Positions 46,911 through 57,180 of a DNA stretch of 64,000 nucleotides are shown here, piece by piece (within the stretch, counting starts at the first letter, position 1; each line of letters opens with the position of its first letter). Source of the DNA: Onishia taeanensis (GTDB taxonomy: Bacteria; Pseudomonadota; Gammaproteobacteria; Pseudomonadales; Halomonadaceae); the NCBI RefSeq assembly GCF_013349955.1, contig NZ_JABVXC010000010.1, positions 91,739-155,738 on the forward strand, written 5' to 3'. The position numbers were made by a program, and so were the translations under genes. The notes under the pieces were generated by a model. That model saw only the letters and a program-made list of their open reading frames with translations, did no database searches and was not told where the DNA came from.

Positions 46911-47510
46911 ATGAAACTCCGCACCCTGTTTACCGCCTCACTCGCCACTGGTCTGTGCGTTTCAGCACCGGCCGTGCTCGCCGCACCGAATACCGAAGGG
47001 CTCTACCTGGGCCTGGGTACCGGCTTCAGCTCGCTGGAGAATGACCGCGACGACGTCGACGACTTCATCGAGTCCGGCGCCGAGGACTTCAACGTCGACG
47101 ATGACGACAACGTCTTCAAGGGATTCGTCGGCTATGAGCTCAACCCTTATTTCGCCACCGAACTCTTCTACGCCGACCTTGGCCGCACCCGCCTGGAAGG
47201 CAACAACGTCGCCAACACCGACCTCGAGTCCAACGCCTACGGCGTCAACGTAGTCGGCCAGTTGCCGATCACCCCCTGGTTCACGGCCTTCGCCAAAGCC
47301 GGCCTGGCGAAGTGGGAAACCGACGTCGATGGCAACCTGGGCGACTCCAGCCTGGACCTCAAGGATAACGACGGTACCGATCCGGTCTACGGCGTCGGCG
47401 CCCAGTTCAACTTCGATCCCTTCCTGGTCCGTGCCGAATACGAGCGCTACGACCTGGACAGCGACTACCAGATCGACACCTTCACCGCCTCGGCCGGCCT
47501 GCGCTTCTGA
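46911..47510 (+). CDS. Outer-membrane beta-barrel protein (OmpA-like barrel)
   Basis: A 199-residue exported protein: Sec signal peptide MKLRTLFTASLATGLCVSAPAVLAAP cut after ALA, then alternating strands such as GLYLGLGTGFSSL, FKGFVGYELNPYFATELFYAD, AYGVNVVGQLPI and a C-terminal strand ending in phenylalanine (FTASAGLRF), the outer-membrane assembly signal. It is rich in aspartate, as is common in halophile envelope proteins. There is no periplasmic OmpA domain. AAGGAG precedes the ATG. Function is unknown beyond a small eight-strand barrel. Confidence 0.88.
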   Translation: MKLRTLFTASLATGLCVSAPAVLAAPNTEGLYLGLGTGFSSLENDRDDVDDFIESGAEDFNVDDDDNVFKGFVGYELNPYFATELFYADLGRTRLEGNNVANTDLESNAYGVNVVGQLPITPWFTAFAKAGLAKWETDVDGNLGDSSLDLKDNDGTDPVYGVGAQFNFDPFLVRAEYERYDLDSDYQIDTFTASAGLRF

Positions 47511-47538
47511 TCAAGCGAAGGTAAGTCAGCGGAACATA

Positions 47539-47562
47539 AACGCCGGGCCCAGGCCCGGCGTT
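47539..47562 (+). terminator. Possible terminator after the beta-barrel gene
   Basis: AACGCCGGGCC pairs with GGCCCGGCGTT almost without a loop, 28 bases after the stop; the T-rich tail is weak (GTTGCTAATAT), so efficiency is uncertain. Confidence 0.5.
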
Positions 47563-47636
47563 GCTAATATCCCATCGCGGGGTTCCCCGAAGCCAAGGTT
47601 GTGGCACCATCAGGGTTCCAGCTCAAGGAGAATCCC

Positions 47637-48116
47637 ATGACTTCCATCATCACGCCCGATCTCTGCGACGCCCACCCGGACGTCGAGGTGCTCGAACCGA
47701 TCTTCGTCAACGTTGGCGGTCGCGATGCCTTTGGCGGCCCGGTGCGTACCGTCAAGTGCTTCGAGGACAACTCTCGAGTCAAGGAGGCCGTCGCCGAGCC
47801 GGGCAACGGCGCCGTGCTGGTCGTGGATGCCGGCGGCTCGCTGCGCTGCGCGATGCTTGGCGACATGCTGGCCGAGCAGGCGGCAAGCAACGGTTGGGCG
47901 GGCGTGGTGATGTACGGCTGCGTGCGCGATGTCGATGTGCTGGCCGAGACAGATATCGGCGTCCAGGCCCTCGCCGCTCACCCCCACAAGAGCGAGAAGC
48001 GCGGAGAAGGCCAGCGGGACATCGCCGTGACCTTCGCCGGCGTGACCATCACCCCGGGACAATGGCTGTATGCCGATAACAACGGCATCATTATTGCCAA
48101 CGAACCTTTATCATGA
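47637..48116 (+). CDS. rraA: Ribonuclease E activity regulator RraA
   Basis: A 159-residue protein that in E. coli binds RNase E and inhibits mRNA decay. It matches the RraA subgroup throughout: [79 protein letters not shown]. Related proteins are HMG/CHA aldolases, so an aldolase activity cannot be excluded, but the retained R-x-A and RDVD segments are common to both. AAGGAG lies before ATG 47637. Confidence 0.92.
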   Translation: MTSIITPDLCDAHPDVEVLEPIFVNVGGRDAFGGPVRTVKCFEDNSRVKEAVAEPGNGAVLVVDAGGSLRCAMLGDMLAEQAASNGWAGVVMYGCVRDVDVLAETDIGVQALAAHPHKSEKRGEGQRDIAVTFAGVTITPGQWLYADNNGIIIANEPLS

Positions 48117-48160
48117 GCGCCTCGTGCCCCTCCCCCGATGTTGTTGCTGGAGATAGTTAG

Positions 48161-49036
48161 ATGCAGTTCCGTTCCCTGATCGTTTCCGCCGGCCTGCTGC
48201 TCGGCGCCGTCAGCCCCTTGGCCCAGGCCGACAGCCTGCGTCTTGGCATAGGCGAATGGGCCACCGGCCAAGCCAGCACCTATGTCTTGAAGGCGGTCCT
48301 CGAGGACGCTGGCCATCAAGTGGATGTTAGCTCGGTAAGCCTTGCCGCCATCTGGCAGGGACTCTCGGTCGGCGAGCTGGATGCCTTCAGCGGCGCATGG
48401 CTACCGGTCACTCAGGCCAGCTACTACGAAGGCATGGCCGACAAGGTCGATGACCTTGGCCCCAACCTGACCGAGGCCCGCGTCGGCCTGGCCGTGCCAA
48501 GCTACGCGGACACCGCCTCGATAGCGGACCTGTCAGGCGCCGGTGATAGCCTTGGCCAGCGCATCCACGGCATCGATCCTGGCGCCGGCATCATGGGCCT
48601 GACCGAGCAGGCGATGCAGGCCTACGGCCTCGAAGACTGGCAGTTGGTCGCAGGCAGCGATGCCGCCATGAGCCAGACACTCAAGACCGCGATTGCGCGC
48701 CAAGAGCCGATCGTCGTCACCGCCTGGTCTCCGCATCCGGTCTTTGCGGACCGGTCACTGCGCTACCTCGAGGACCCCAAGGGCATCTATTCGAGCAACG
48801 AGCAGATCCATACCGTGACCCGCAAAGGGCTCGCCGAGGAGAAGCCTGAAGTCACCGCTATCCTCGACCGTTTCCAGTGGACTCTCGCGGACATGCAGGG
48901 CCTGTTGGCCGCCAACCAGGAAAGCGGCGACTATGAAGCCAACGCCCGGGCCTGGGTAGACGCACACCCGGAGCTGGTCGCCAGCTGGCTCGGCGAGAGT
49001 GGGGATGAAAGCGCGAGCATCAACCAAGACGACTGA
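48161..49036 (+). CDS. Glycine-betaine-type ABC transporter substrate-binding protein
   Basis: A 291-residue periplasmic protein with a Sec signal peptide (MQFRSLIVSAGLLLGAVSPLAQA). The OpuAC/ProX fold is indicated by the start LRLGIGEWATGQASTYV and by tryptophans expected to form the aromatic cage for a quaternary amine (GEWATG, FSGAWLPVT, VTAWSPHPVF). No permease or ATPase gene adjoins it, so it is an orphan binding protein, likely for betaine or a related osmolyte used by another locus. Confidence 0.87.
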   Translation: MQFRSLIVSAGLLLGAVSPLAQADSLRLGIGEWATGQASTYVLKAVLEDAGHQVDVSSVSLAAIWQGLSVGELDAFSGAWLPVTQASYYEGMADKVDDLGPNLTEARVGLAVPSYADTASIADLSGAGDSLGQRIHGIDPGAGIMGLTEQAMQAYGLEDWQLVAGSDAAMSQTLKTAIARQEPIVVTAWSPHPVFADRSLRYLEDPKGIYSSNEQIHTVTRKGLAEEKPEVTAILDRFQWTLADMQGLLAANQESGDYEANARAWVDAHPELVASWLGESGDESASINQDD

Positions 49037-49146
49037 TGCTGAACTGGCAGACGACGTGACGGGCAACGCCTGACCACATCGGTGGTCGAGAGTGATCATC
49101 GCTGTCCGATAGCCCGTCGCTGATGATGGCCTACCCCCCACCCTCA

Positions 49147-49177
49147 CGAAAACCCCCGCCTCCAAGGGGCGGGGGTT
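49147..49177. terminator. Bidirectional terminator between the betaine-binding gene and ppsA
   Basis: AACCCCCGCC (49151-49160) pairs with GGCGGGGGTT (49168-49177); a short A-run on the left gives a T-run for the minus-strand ppsA transcript. Confidence 0.8.
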
Positions 49178-49208
49178 GAGTCGTGGGGGAGATAAGTGGA
49201 GGGGCGAC

Positions 49209-51593
49209 TTAGCCGATGGTCTCCCCGGCTAGCATGAACCAGGTCTCGAGCACCGCATCCGGGTTCAGCGACACCGTGTCGATGCCCTGCTCCATCAGCC
49301 ACTTGGCGAGGTCCGGGTGATCCGAGGGCCCCTGGCCGCAGATGCCGACGTACTTGCCCCGGGCCTTGCAGGCCTGGATAGCCATCGACAGCAGCTTGAG
49401 CACCGCCGGGTTGCGCTCATCGAACAAGTGGGCAATCACCCCGGAATCACGGTCCAGCCCCAGGGTCAGCTGGGTGAGGTCGTTGGAGCCTATCGAGAAG
49501 CCGTCGAAGTGCTCGAGAAAGTCATCGGCGAGCAGCGCGTTGGCCGGCAGCTCGCACATCATGATCACCTTGAGGTCATTCTCACCGCGCTTGAGGCCAT
49601 TTTCGGCCAGCAGCTCGACCACGCCACGGGCCTCGTCGGTGGTGCGCACGAAGGGCACCATGATCTGGACGTTGTCGAAGCCCATTACATCGCGTACCCG
49701 CTTGAGGGCCTGGCACTCCAGGTCGAAACACGGCCGGAAGGATTCCGACAGGTAACGAGAGGCACCACGGAAGCCGAGCATGGGGTTCTCTTCGCCGGGC
49801 TCGTAGTTCTTGCCACCGATCAGGTTCTCGTACTCGTTGGACTTGAAGTCCGACAGCCGCACGATGACTTTCTGGGGATAGAAGGCCGCAGCCAGGGTCG
49901 AAATCCCCTCGACCAGCTTGTCGACGTAGAAACTCACCGGGTCGTCGTAGCCCGCGGTGCGCTGCTCGATGGTCTGCTGCAGCTCCACCGGCAGGGTATC
50001 GAAATCGAGCAGCGCCTTGGGGTGCACCCCGATCATGCGGTTGATGATGAACTCGAGGCGCGCCAGGCCGACGCCGGCATTGGGCAGGCTCGAGAAATTG
50101 AAGGCACGATCCGGGTTGCCGACGTTCATCATGATCTTGAAGGGCAGCTCGGGCATGCTGTCGACGCTGGTGGTCTTGCACTCGAAGTCCAGCAATCCCT
50201 CGTAGACATGACCGGTATCGCCTTCGGAGCAGGAGACCGTAACTTCCTGACCGTCGCGCAGCACGCTGGTCGCATCACCCGAGCCGACCACCGCCGGGAT
50301 GCCCAGTTCGCGGGCGATGATCGCCGCATGGCAGGTGCGCCCGCCACGGTTGGTGACTACCGCCGAGGCACGCTTCATGATCGGCTCCCAGTCCGGATCG
50401 GTCATGTCGGTGACCAACACGTCGCCCTCGTTGATCTTGCCCATCTCGTCCGGGGTCATGATCACCTTGACCTCGCCACTGCCAATGCGCTGACCGATGG
50501 CACGGCCGGAGATCAGGTTGCGTCCCTTTTCGCGCAGGTGGAAGCGCTCGAGCTTGCCGCCCTCGACTTGGGAGACCACCGTCTCGGGGCGGGCCTGAAC
50601 GATGTAGACCTGACCATCGTCACCGTCCAGGGCCCACTCGATGTCCATCGGCCGCTGGTAGTGGCGCTCGATGATCATCGCCTGACGCGCAAGCTCCATG
50701 ACCTGCTCATCGTTGACGCAGAAGCGGCCGCGATCGGACAGCGGCACGTCCACGGTTTCCACCGACTTGCCGGCGCTGGCATCGCCGGTGTAGATCATCT
50801 TGATCAGCTTGGAGCCCAGGTTACGACGCAGCACCGCCGGGCGACCGGCGTCCAGGGTCGGCTTGTGGACGTAGAACTCATCGGGGTTGACCGCGCCCTG
50901 CACCACCGTCTCACCCAGCCCCCAGGAAGCCGTGACGAAGACGGCGTCGCGAAAGCCGGATTCGGTGTCGAGGGTAAACATCACCCCGGAAGCGCCGGTC
51001 TCGGAGCGCACCATCTTCTGGATGCCGGCAGACAGCGCCACGTTCTCGTGGGCATAGCCGCGGTGTACCCGGTAGGAAATCGCTCGATCGTTGAACAGCG
51101 AAGCGAACACCTCATGCACGGCACGCTTGATGTTGGCGAAACCTTCGATGTTGAGGAAGGTTTCCTGCTGGCCGGCAAAGGAGGCATCCGGCAGGTCTTC
51201 GGCGGTAGCGGAGCTTCTCACCGCGGCCTTAAGGTTAGGGTGCTTGGCGACCATGGCATCGTAGGCCTCGCCAAGTGCCGCTTCGAAGGCCGGTGGCAGC
51301 GGCGTGTCGATCACCCACTGGCGGATCTCGGCACCGGTCTTGGCCAAGGCCTCGACGTCATCGACATCGAGCCGCGCCAGCGCCTGGTTGATACGCTCGT
51401 TGAGGCCGTCGTGGGCGAGGAATTCGCGATAGGCATGAGCGGTGGTAGCAAAGCCGCCAGGTACGCTGACGCCAGCATTAGCCAGATTGGAGATCATCTC
51501 GCCAAGCGAGGCGTTCTTGCCGCCCACACGCTCGACGTCATTCATACCGAGCTGGTCGAACCACTCAATGTACTGATTCACGGACTCTTTCAC
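49209..51593 (-). CDS. ppsA: Phosphoenolpyruvate synthase
   Basis: Gluconeogenic pyruvate, water dikinase: ATP, pyruvate and water give PEP, AMP and phosphate. The 794-residue protein has the N-terminal ATP-grasp domain ([35 protein letters not shown]), the phospho-histidine swivel motif [21 protein letters not shown] and the C-terminal PEP/pyruvate domain ending in [30 protein letters not shown] 51593 with AGGGGG upstream gives the E. coli length; the longer open frame to 51659 is not supported. The divergent ppsR regulates it by phosphorylation. Confidence 0.96.
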   Translation of the reverse strand: MKESVNQYIEWFDQLGMNDVERVGGKNASLGEMISNLANAGVSVPGGFATTAHAYREFLAHDGLNERINQALARLDVDDVEALAKTGAEIRQWVIDTPLPPAFEAALGEAYDAMVAKHPNLKAAVRSSATAEDLPDASFAGQQETFLNIEGFANIKRAVHEVFASLFNDRAISYRVHRGYAHENVALSAGIQKMVRSETGASGVMFTLDTESGFRDAVFVTASWGLGETVVQGAVNPDEFYVHKPTLDAGRPAVLRRNLGSKLIKMIYTGDASAGKSVETVDVPLSDRGRFCVNDEQVMELARQAMIIERHYQRPMDIEWALDGDDGQVYIVQARPETVVSQVEGGKLERFHLREKGRNLISGRAIGQRIGSGEVKVIMTPDEMGKINEGDVLVTDMTDPDWEPIMKRASAVVTNRGGRTCHAAIIARELGIPAVVGSGDATSVLRDGQEVTVSCSEGDTGHVYEGLLDFECKTTSVDSMPELPFKIMMNVGNPDRAFNFSSLPNAGVGLARLEFIINRMIGVHPKALLDFDTLPVELQQTIEQRTAGYDDPVSFYVDKLVEGISTLAAAFYPQKVIVRLSDFKSNEYENLIGGKNYEPGEENPMLGFRGASRYLSESFRPCFDLECQALKRVRDVMGFDNVQIMVPFVRTTDEARGVVELLAENGLKRGENDLKVIMMCELPANALLADDFLEHFDGFSIGSNDLTQLTLGLDRDSGVIAHLFDERNPAVLKLLSMAIQACKARGKYVGICGQGPSDHPDLAKWLMEQGIDTVSLNPDAVLETWFMLAGETIG

Positions 51594-51931
51594 GCGACCC
51601 CCTTTCGACTGGTGACACTCACTGGCAACGATCGCCGCATCGCGATCAACGGCCGCCATGGCTGAATGCTAAGCACCCTATCAAGGCCCGGGGATGTTCG
51701 CCATTGGTCTAATAGCGAAGTCGCTGGAGGATTTTTACAACACAGCGGCTTTTGGCTGCCTTTTTGTAGTCCGCTGACTCCGCTCCACCGCAAACCTGCC
51801 GGCCGAGAACGACGCTGGGCCGCATGGCGCTTGCCGCGGCGGACATCAACCGAGACAATCGAGCGATTCTGACGCCACTACCCAATCGTCGCCGCCAACC
51901 CGCCGTCACGGCAAGAATCTAAGGTTCCCTC
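51594..51931. other. ppsA-ppsR divergent regulatory region
   Basis: 338 bases between the two divergent starts. It must hold both promoters, but I see no near-consensus pair. GCTGAATGCTAAGC (51661-51674) contains one good half of a Cra/FruR site, a known activator of ppsA in E. coli, with a poor second half. No gene is visible. Confidence 0.4.
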
Positions 51932-52765
51932 ATGCCACGTACCGCCTTTTTCATCTCCGATGGCACCGGCATCACCGCCGAAACGCTGGGCCGCAGCCTG
52001 CTGGCACAGTTCGAGAGCGTCGAGATCCGCATGATCACCAAGCCCTACATCGATGACACCGAGAAGGCACAGGCACTGGTGAACAGCATCAGTGCCACCG
52101 CCGCCCGAGACGGCGAACAGCCGATCATCATCGACACCATCGTCGACGAGGACGTGCGGCGCATCGTCTCCACGGCCCCCGGCTTCAAGGTCGACATCTT
52201 CTCGACCTTCCTGAAGCCGCTGGAAGAAGAGCTTGCCACCCACTCCACTTATACCGTGGGCCGCACTCACTCGATCGGCCAGGACGATGTCTACATGAAC
52301 CGCATCGACTCCGTTCACTTCGCCCTGGACAACGACGACGGCGCGCGGCTCAACCAGTATGACAAGGCCGACGTCATCCTGATCGGCGTTTCGCGCTGCG
52401 GCAAGACGCCCACCTCGCTGTATCTGGCGCTGCAGTTCGGCATCCGCGCCGCCAACTACCCGCTCACCGAAGACGACTACGATGAGGACGGCACCCTCAA
52501 GCTGCCCCGTGCCCTGGCGCCCTACCGCCATAAGCTGTTCGGCCTGACCATCGCCGCTCCCCGCCTGGCGGCGATTCGCAGCGAACGCCGCCCCAACAGC
52601 CGCTACTGCTCGATGGATCAGTGCATGCAGGAAGTGGCCCAGGCCGAGGGGCTATATCGCCAGATGCATATCCCCTATATCGATACCACGCGCTTCTCGA
52701 TCGAGGAGATCTCCACCCGGATGATCGCCGAGGCCGGTCTGCACCGTCGCTTCAGCCCGCGCTGA
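51932..52765 (+). CDS. ppsR: PEP synthase regulatory protein (bifunctional kinase/pyrophosphorylase) PpsR
   Basis: A 277-residue DUF299 protein that inactivates PEP synthase by ADP-dependent phosphorylation and reactivates it by phosphate-dependent dephosphorylation. It starts [24 protein letters not shown], carries the P-loop-like [16 protein letters not shown] and the C-terminal [13 protein letters not shown] and [11 protein letters not shown] motifs. It is placed head-to-head with its substrate gene ppsA, the common arrangement. Confidence 0.96.
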   Translation: MPRTAFFISDGTGITAETLGRSLLAQFESVEIRMITKPYIDDTEKAQALVNSISATAARDGEQPIIIDTIVDEDVRRIVSTAPGFKVDIFSTFLKPLEEELATHSTYTVGRTHSIGQDDVYMNRIDSVHFALDNDDGARLNQYDKADVILIGVSRCGKTPTSLYLALQFGIRAANYPLTEDDYDEDGTLKLPRALAPYRHKLFGLTIAAPRLAAIRSERRPNSRYCSMDQCMQEVAQAEGLYRQMHIPYIDTTRFSIEEISTRMIAEAGLHRRFSPR

Positions 52766-52798
52766 GGTGTGGGTTTCACTCAGCCGGGTGTCGTCGCT

Positions 52799-54004
52799 TC
52801 AGCGCACCACGCCCAGGTCGCGCAGCTTGGCGATATCATCAGCCGACAGCCCCATGTCCGCGAGCACCGCATCGCTGTCGGCCCCCAGCGCCGGCGGCGC
52901 CACCTCGCTGGTGCAGGAGACGCCATCGAAGCGCAGCGGATTGGCCACCTGGGGCACGTCCTGATCGGCTCGCTCGAGGGTTCTGACCAGGCCGCGATGA
53001 CGCACCTGGGCATCCTCGAGGGCCTCGGCCACGCTGTGGATCGGCCCGGCCGGGATGCCGTGGGCCTCGAAGTCGGCCAGCCAGGCGTCGCGGGGCCGCG
53101 CGGCCAGGCACTCGGCGATCGTCGCCACCAGACAGTCGCGGTGGGCAACTCGGGCGGCATTGGTGGCGTAAGTCGGGTCCTCGGCCCATTCCGGATAATC
53201 CAGCAGTGCGGCGAGCCGCGCGAACTGGGCATCGTTGCCCACCGTCAGCACCAGATGGCCGTCGGCACAGGCAAAGGCCTGATAGGGCACGATATTGGGA
53301 TGGGCGTTGCCGTGACGCTCGGGCGCCCGGCCGCTGACCAGGGTATTCAGCGCCTGATTGGCCAGGGTAGCCAGTTGCACGTCGAGTAGCGCCACATCGA
53401 TGTAGCGCCCACGACCGGTACGAGAGCGCTCGTCCAGCGCCGCCAGCACCCCCACCGTGGCATAGAGCCCGGTCATCACGTCGGTGATCGCCACGCCGGT
53501 CTTCATCGGCATGCCATCCGGCTCGCCGGTGAGGCTCATCAGCCCGCCCATGGCCTGAATCATGAAGTCGTAGCCGGGTCGCCCGGCATAGGGGCCATCC
53601 TGGCCGAAACCGGTGATCGAACAGCCGATCAGCCCCGGGTTCTCGGCCTTGAGGCTCTCGTGGTCGAGGCCATAGCGCTTGAGCCCACCGACCTTGAAGT
53701 TCTCGATCAGGATATCGGCGCGGCCCGCCAACGCACGAATCAGCGCCTGGCCTTCGGGCCTCGCGATATCCACGGCCAGCGACTGCTTGCCGCGATTGGC
53801 GCACAGATAGTAGGCCGCTTCGAGCGGATCGCCGGCGACGTCCTCGAGCCAGGGCGGCCCCCAGGCGCGGGTATCGTCGCCGCGGCCGGGATGCTCGATC
53901 TTGATCACCCGGGCGCCCAGGTCAGCCAGCAACTGCCCGGCCCAGGGGCCGGCCAGCACCCGCGACATATCCAGCACGACGCGCCCTTCCAGGGGTCCGG
54001 TCAT
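52799..54004 (-). CDS. gcdG: CaiB/BaiF-family CoA-transferase, probable succinyl-CoA:glutarate CoA-transferase
   Basis: A 401-residue class III CoA-transferase (VVLDMSRVLAGPWAGQLLADLGARVIKIE, NRGKQSLAVD, ENFKVGGLKRYG, DFMIQAMGGLM). The catalytic aspartate is expected in GVAITDVMTGLYA. Its neighbour glutaryl-CoA dehydrogenase makes glutarate the likely substrate, as for the gcdG-gcdH pair of pseudomonads (lysine catabolism through glutarate); formyl- or other acyl-CoA transfer is the alternative. It is downstream of gcdH on the same strand after 236 bases. Confidence 0.85.
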   Translation of the reverse strand: MTGPLEGRVVLDMSRVLAGPWAGQLLADLGARVIKIEHPGRGDDTRAWGPPWLEDVAGDPLEAAYYLCANRGKQSLAVDIARPEGQALIRALAGRADILIENFKVGGLKRYGLDHESLKAENPGLIGCSITGFGQDGPYAGRPGYDFMIQAMGGLMSLTGEPDGMPMKTGVAITDVMTGLYATVGVLAALDERSRTGRGRYIDVALLDVQLATLANQALNTLVSGRAPERHGNAHPNIVPYQAFACADGHLVLTVGNDAQFARLAALLDYPEWAEDPTYATNAARVAHRDCLVATIAECLAARPRDAWLADFEAHGIPAGPIHSVAEALEDAQVRHRGLVRTLERADQDVPQVANPLRFDGVSCTSEVAPPALGADSDAVLADMGLSADDIAKLRDLGVVR

Positions 54005-54240
54005 CTTGAGCTCCTTGCTCGTTCAGGCTGATTCAGCAACAAGCCTAAGAGGAGGCGCTATGAACACCTCCCTGTACGCTACCTGCGCCCTGCGGCGCTC
54101 TCGCATCCTGCGCCGCTTGCAGGGCCGGTGCTGGCCATCCATGGCCAGCCCGTTCGGAGCGGTGCTCCTCACCCTTGGCGCAGGACCTCCTCTTCGGCCT
54201 GTTCCCGACGCCCCGCTTGGTCTTTTCTGGTATCTAGTCG
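54005..54240. other. gcdH-gcdG spacer with an orphan ribosome-site ORF
   Basis: The 236-base gap contains AAGAGGAGG (54048-54056) and its inverse CCTCCTCTT (54187-54195). On the plus strand the first copy acts as a perfect Shine-Dalgarno for an ATG at 54060 opening an arginine-rich 87-codon frame that ends in antisense gcdH at 54323. I know no homologue and do not call a gene. Confidence 0.35.
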
Positions 54241-55422
54241 TTAGCCGGAAAACGCCTGGATACCGGTCTGGGCACGGCCAAGAATCAAGGCGTGGATATC
54301 GTGGGTGCCCTCGTAGGTGTTGACCGCCTCGAGGTTCATCACGTGGCGGATAACGTGATACTCATCGCTGATGCCGTTGCCGCCATGCATGTCCCGGGCG
54401 ACGCGGGCAATATCCAGCGCCTTGCCGGCGTTGTTGCGCTTGATCAGCGAGATGGCCTCGGGCACCAACTGGCCGTCATCGATCATCCGCCCGACCCGCA
54501 GCGCCGCCTGCAAGCCAAGGGCAATTTCGGTCTGCATGTCGGCGAGCTTCTTCTGGATCAGTTGATTGGCGGCCAGAGGGCGATCGAACTGCTTGCGATC
54601 CAGGGTGTATTGGCGACCGGCGTGCCAGCAGGCCTCGGCGGCGCCCATGGCGCCCCAGGCGATGCCGTAGCGGGCGCGATTGAGGCACGAGAACGGCCCC
54701 TTCAGGCCGGTAACGTTGGGCAGGCAGGCCTCTTCGCCGACCTCGACATCGCTCAGCATGATCTGGCCGGTGATCGAGGCGCGCAGGCTGAACTTGCCCT
54801 CGATCTTGGGGGCGGTGAGGCCGGGCGTGCCCTTCTCGAGGATGAAGCCGTGCAGAATGCCCTCTTCGTCCTTCGCCCAGACGACAAAGACATCGGCGAT
54901 CGGCGAATTGGTGATCCAGGTCTTGCTACCGTTGAGGCGCCAGCCATTTTCCGTGCGCACCGCCCGGGTGCTCATGCCGCCCGGATCGGAGCCATGGTCC
55001 GGCTCGGTGAGACCGAAGCAGCCGACCCACTCACCGCTGGCCAACTTGGGCAAGTACTTCTCGCGCTGAGCCTCGCTGCCGAAGGCGTGGATCGGGTACA
55101 TGACCAGACTCGATTGCACACTCATCGCCGAGCGATAGCCGGAATCGACCCTCTCCACTTCCCGGGCGATCAGGCCGTAGCTCACATAGTTGAGGCCAGC
55201 CCCCCCGTAGCCGTCGAGTGTCGCCCCGAGCAAGCCCAGCTCCCCCATCTCGTTCATGATCTCGCGATCGAAATGCTCATGGCGGTTGGCCTCGAGCACC
55301 CGCGGCAGCAGCTTGTCCTGGCAGTAGTCGTGGGCGGTGCGCTGCACCATGCCCTCATCCTCGTCGAGCTGGTCGATGAGGCGGAAGGGGTCGTCCCAGG
55401 TAATCGGCGTGATCTGGCTCAT
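54241..55422 (-). CDS. gcdH: Glutaryl-CoA dehydrogenase
   Basis: FAD-dependent acyl-CoA dehydrogenase (393 residues) that oxidises and decarboxylates glutaryl-CoA to crotonyl-CoA. The sequence matches the GCDH subgroup: [58 protein letters not shown] and the catalytic glutamate in [25 protein letters not shown] precedes the ATG. A 21-base imperfect palindrome (55443-55463) and AT-rich promoter DNA lie just upstream. Confidence 0.94.
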   Translation of the reverse strand: MSQITPITWDDPFRLIDQLDEDEGMVQRTAHDYCQDKLLPRVLEANRHEHFDREIMNEMGELGLLGATLDGYGGAGLNYVSYGLIAREVERVDSGYRSAMSVQSSLVMYPIHAFGSEAQREKYLPKLASGEWVGCFGLTEPDHGSDPGGMSTRAVRTENGWRLNGSKTWITNSPIADVFVVWAKDEEGILHGFILEKGTPGLTAPKIEGKFSLRASITGQIMLSDVEVGEEACLPNVTGLKGPFSCLNRARYGIAWGAMGAAEACWHAGRQYTLDRKQFDRPLAANQLIQKKLADMQTEIALGLQAALRVGRMIDDGQLVPEAISLIKRNNAGKALDIARVARDMHGGNGISDEYHVIRHVMNLEAVNTYEGTHDIHALILGRAQTGIQAFSG

Positions 55423-55442
55423 GGGGAGCTCCTGAATAATAT

Positions 55443-55463
55443 CGACATTTAAATATAATGTAG
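55443..55463. promoter_or_regulatory. Palindrome upstream of gcdH
   Basis: CGACATT (55443-55449) and AATGTAG (55457-55463) are inverted copies with one mismatch around an AT core, 21-41 bases before the gcdH ATG. It may be an operator; the regulator is not in the window. Confidence 0.4.
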
Positions 55464-55526
55464 ATTAAGCATCCTACCCTGCCAAGCCGACCTTGGTCGC
55501 GACCGCTTACTGGCTCTAGGCTGTGC

Positions 55527-55695
55527 CTGAAAAGTCGACGAGCGAAGGCAAGACCGGGGCGCGTAGCTAAGGCAAAAATCGGCGAAAGAGCGGACCGGGC
55601 TGGCGTACCAGTTTACTGGAGTAAATGAGCATCTTGACCGGGCTGGCGCTCCAGACGATTTTTAACGCCGTATGGACGAGCGCAGTACTTTTCAG
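55527..55695. mobile_element. 169-bp imperfect palindrome, MITE- or REP-like element
   Basis: The ends are CTGAAAAGT (55527-55535) and its exact inverse ACTTTTCAG (55687-55695). Further inside, GGCAAAAATCGG faces an inverted GGCGTTAAAAATCG, and the centre is TTTACTGGAGTAAA. ACCGGGCTGGCG occurs twice as a direct repeat. No open frame is contained. The right terminus supplies the stop codon region of the MATE gene. Confidence 0.55.
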
Positions 55696-57065
55696 CCCTG
55701 GGGCTGACGCTGTCGGTCCAGCACCGCCTTCAGCCGCCACCAGGCGATGCCCGCTATGATCAGATTGGCCGCCAGCATGCCGGCGAAGATGCCCTGCGGA
55801 CCCGCTAGCCAGCTGCCCAGCCAGGCCAGCGGCACGAACAGCACGAAGAGGCGCACCACGGAAAGCGCCATGGCATCCCGAGGCCGATGCAAGGCATTGA
55901 GCGACGACACCGAGAGGATCACCACTCCCTGAGCGCCAAGCCCCAGCGGTACCAGCCAGATAAAGGCGCGCAGCACCTCGCCGACCTCCGGCCCCTCGGC
56001 ATAGCGCTCGGTCAACCAGGGCGCCAGGCCCTGAAGTCCCGCCCAGATCGCCAGTTGCCAGACCAGCACGAAGCCCAGGCAGCCGCCGATGGCCCGGCGC
56101 ACCCGTGCGAGTTGGCCGGCGCCCAGGTTCTGGCTGACCAGCGGCGAAAGGGTCATGGAAAGCGCCAGCACCACGATCTGAGCGATGGCATCCAGCCGCG
56201 AGCCGACCCCGAAAGCCGCCACCGCCGCATGGCCATGATCGGCGACGATGCGGGTCACCAGTGCCATGGCCACCGGCGTGAACAGGCTGGTTACCGCCGC
56301 CGGCAAGGCAATGCGCCCAAGCACACGCCAGGACTCCACCAGCGCCCTGAGGCTAAGCCCTCGCAGGGCAATCAGGCCGCGCAACCGCGGCTGACAGATC
56401 AGGCCAAGCGTCATCAGCCCCCAGCTCAGCACCGTGGCCAGGGCCGCCCCGGCCACGCCCATCGCCGGCACCGGCCCGGCGCCGAAGATCAGCAGTGGGT
56501 CGAGCAGCAAATTGAGAATCGCGGCAACGCCCATCGACAGCCCCGCCGCCAGGGTATTGCCATGGGCACGTAGCACGCTGTTGATGATACGCGGCGCGAT
56601 CACCAGGGCGGCTCCCCAGTACCACACGCCCATGTAGGCCTCGAGATAGGGCATCAGGGTGGCGTCGGCCCCCAGTAGCGAGAACAGCGCCTCGATGCTG
56701 GGCAGCCCGGCAAGCGTCACCAGCGCCCCGACGAGCAGCGACAACAGCACCGCATCCGTGGCGCGGCGCGCCACGAGGTCGTGACGCCCCTGGCCGAGTA
56801 AGCGCCCCACCACCGCCGAGGTGCCGATGCCGAGCCCGATCGCCAGGCTGATCACCGCAAAGACCACCGGAAAGGTAAAGGACACCGCCGCCAGCGGCAC
56901 GGTGCCGAGCTTGGCGATATACCAGGCATCGACCAGGTTGAAGGTCATCATCGCCAGCATGCCGCCGATCACCGGCAGCGTCTTGCGCACCAGGGTGCGG
57001 GCGATGGGCGCTTCGAGCATCGAGCCACGCCGGGCGGGTGGCTGGGAAGAAGGTGTCGACGACAT
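55692..57065 (-). CDS. MATE-family multidrug/toxin efflux transporter
   Basis: A 457-residue membrane protein with about twelve hydrophobic helices and the two internally similar halves of MATE exporters (LPVIGGMLAMMTFNLVDAWYIAKLGTVPLAAV, and later GSRLDAIAQIVVLALSMTLSPLVSQNLGAGQ). MATE pumps expel cationic drugs or metabolites using sodium or proton gradients; the substrate here is unknown. The gene stands alone. Its last codons and stop lie within a 169-bp palindromic element, so its C-terminus may have been altered by that sequence. Confidence 0.92.
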   Translation of the reverse strand: MSSTPSSQPPARRGSMLEAPIARTLVRKTLPVIGGMLAMMTFNLVDAWYIAKLGTVPLAAVSFTFPVVFAVISLAIGLGIGTSAVVGRLLGQGRHDLVARRATDAVLLSLLVGALVTLAGLPSIEALFSLLGADATLMPYLEAYMGVWYWGAALVIAPRIINSVLRAHGNTLAAGLSMGVAAILNLLLDPLLIFGAGPVPAMGVAGAALATVLSWGLMTLGLICQPRLRGLIALRGLSLRALVESWRVLGRIALPAAVTSLFTPVAMALVTRIVADHGHAAVAAFGVGSRLDAIAQIVVLALSMTLSPLVSQNLGAGQLARVRRAIGGCLGFVLVWQLAIWAGLQGLAPWLTERYAEGPEVGEVLRAFIWLVPLGLGAQGVVILSVSSLNALHRPRDAMALSVVRLFVLFVPLAWLGSWLAGPQGIFAGMLAANLIIAGIAWWRLKAVLDRQRQPQG

Positions 57066-57180
57066 GGCAACCTCGGTCGAAAAGGGACGTCATTGTGCCC
57101 CACTCCGGCCAAGGCCCCAATGTGCGCAAGGGCCGGTAGCGTCTGACGCCCCGGCCCTCTCTCGCTCTTTAGCTGTGTAT

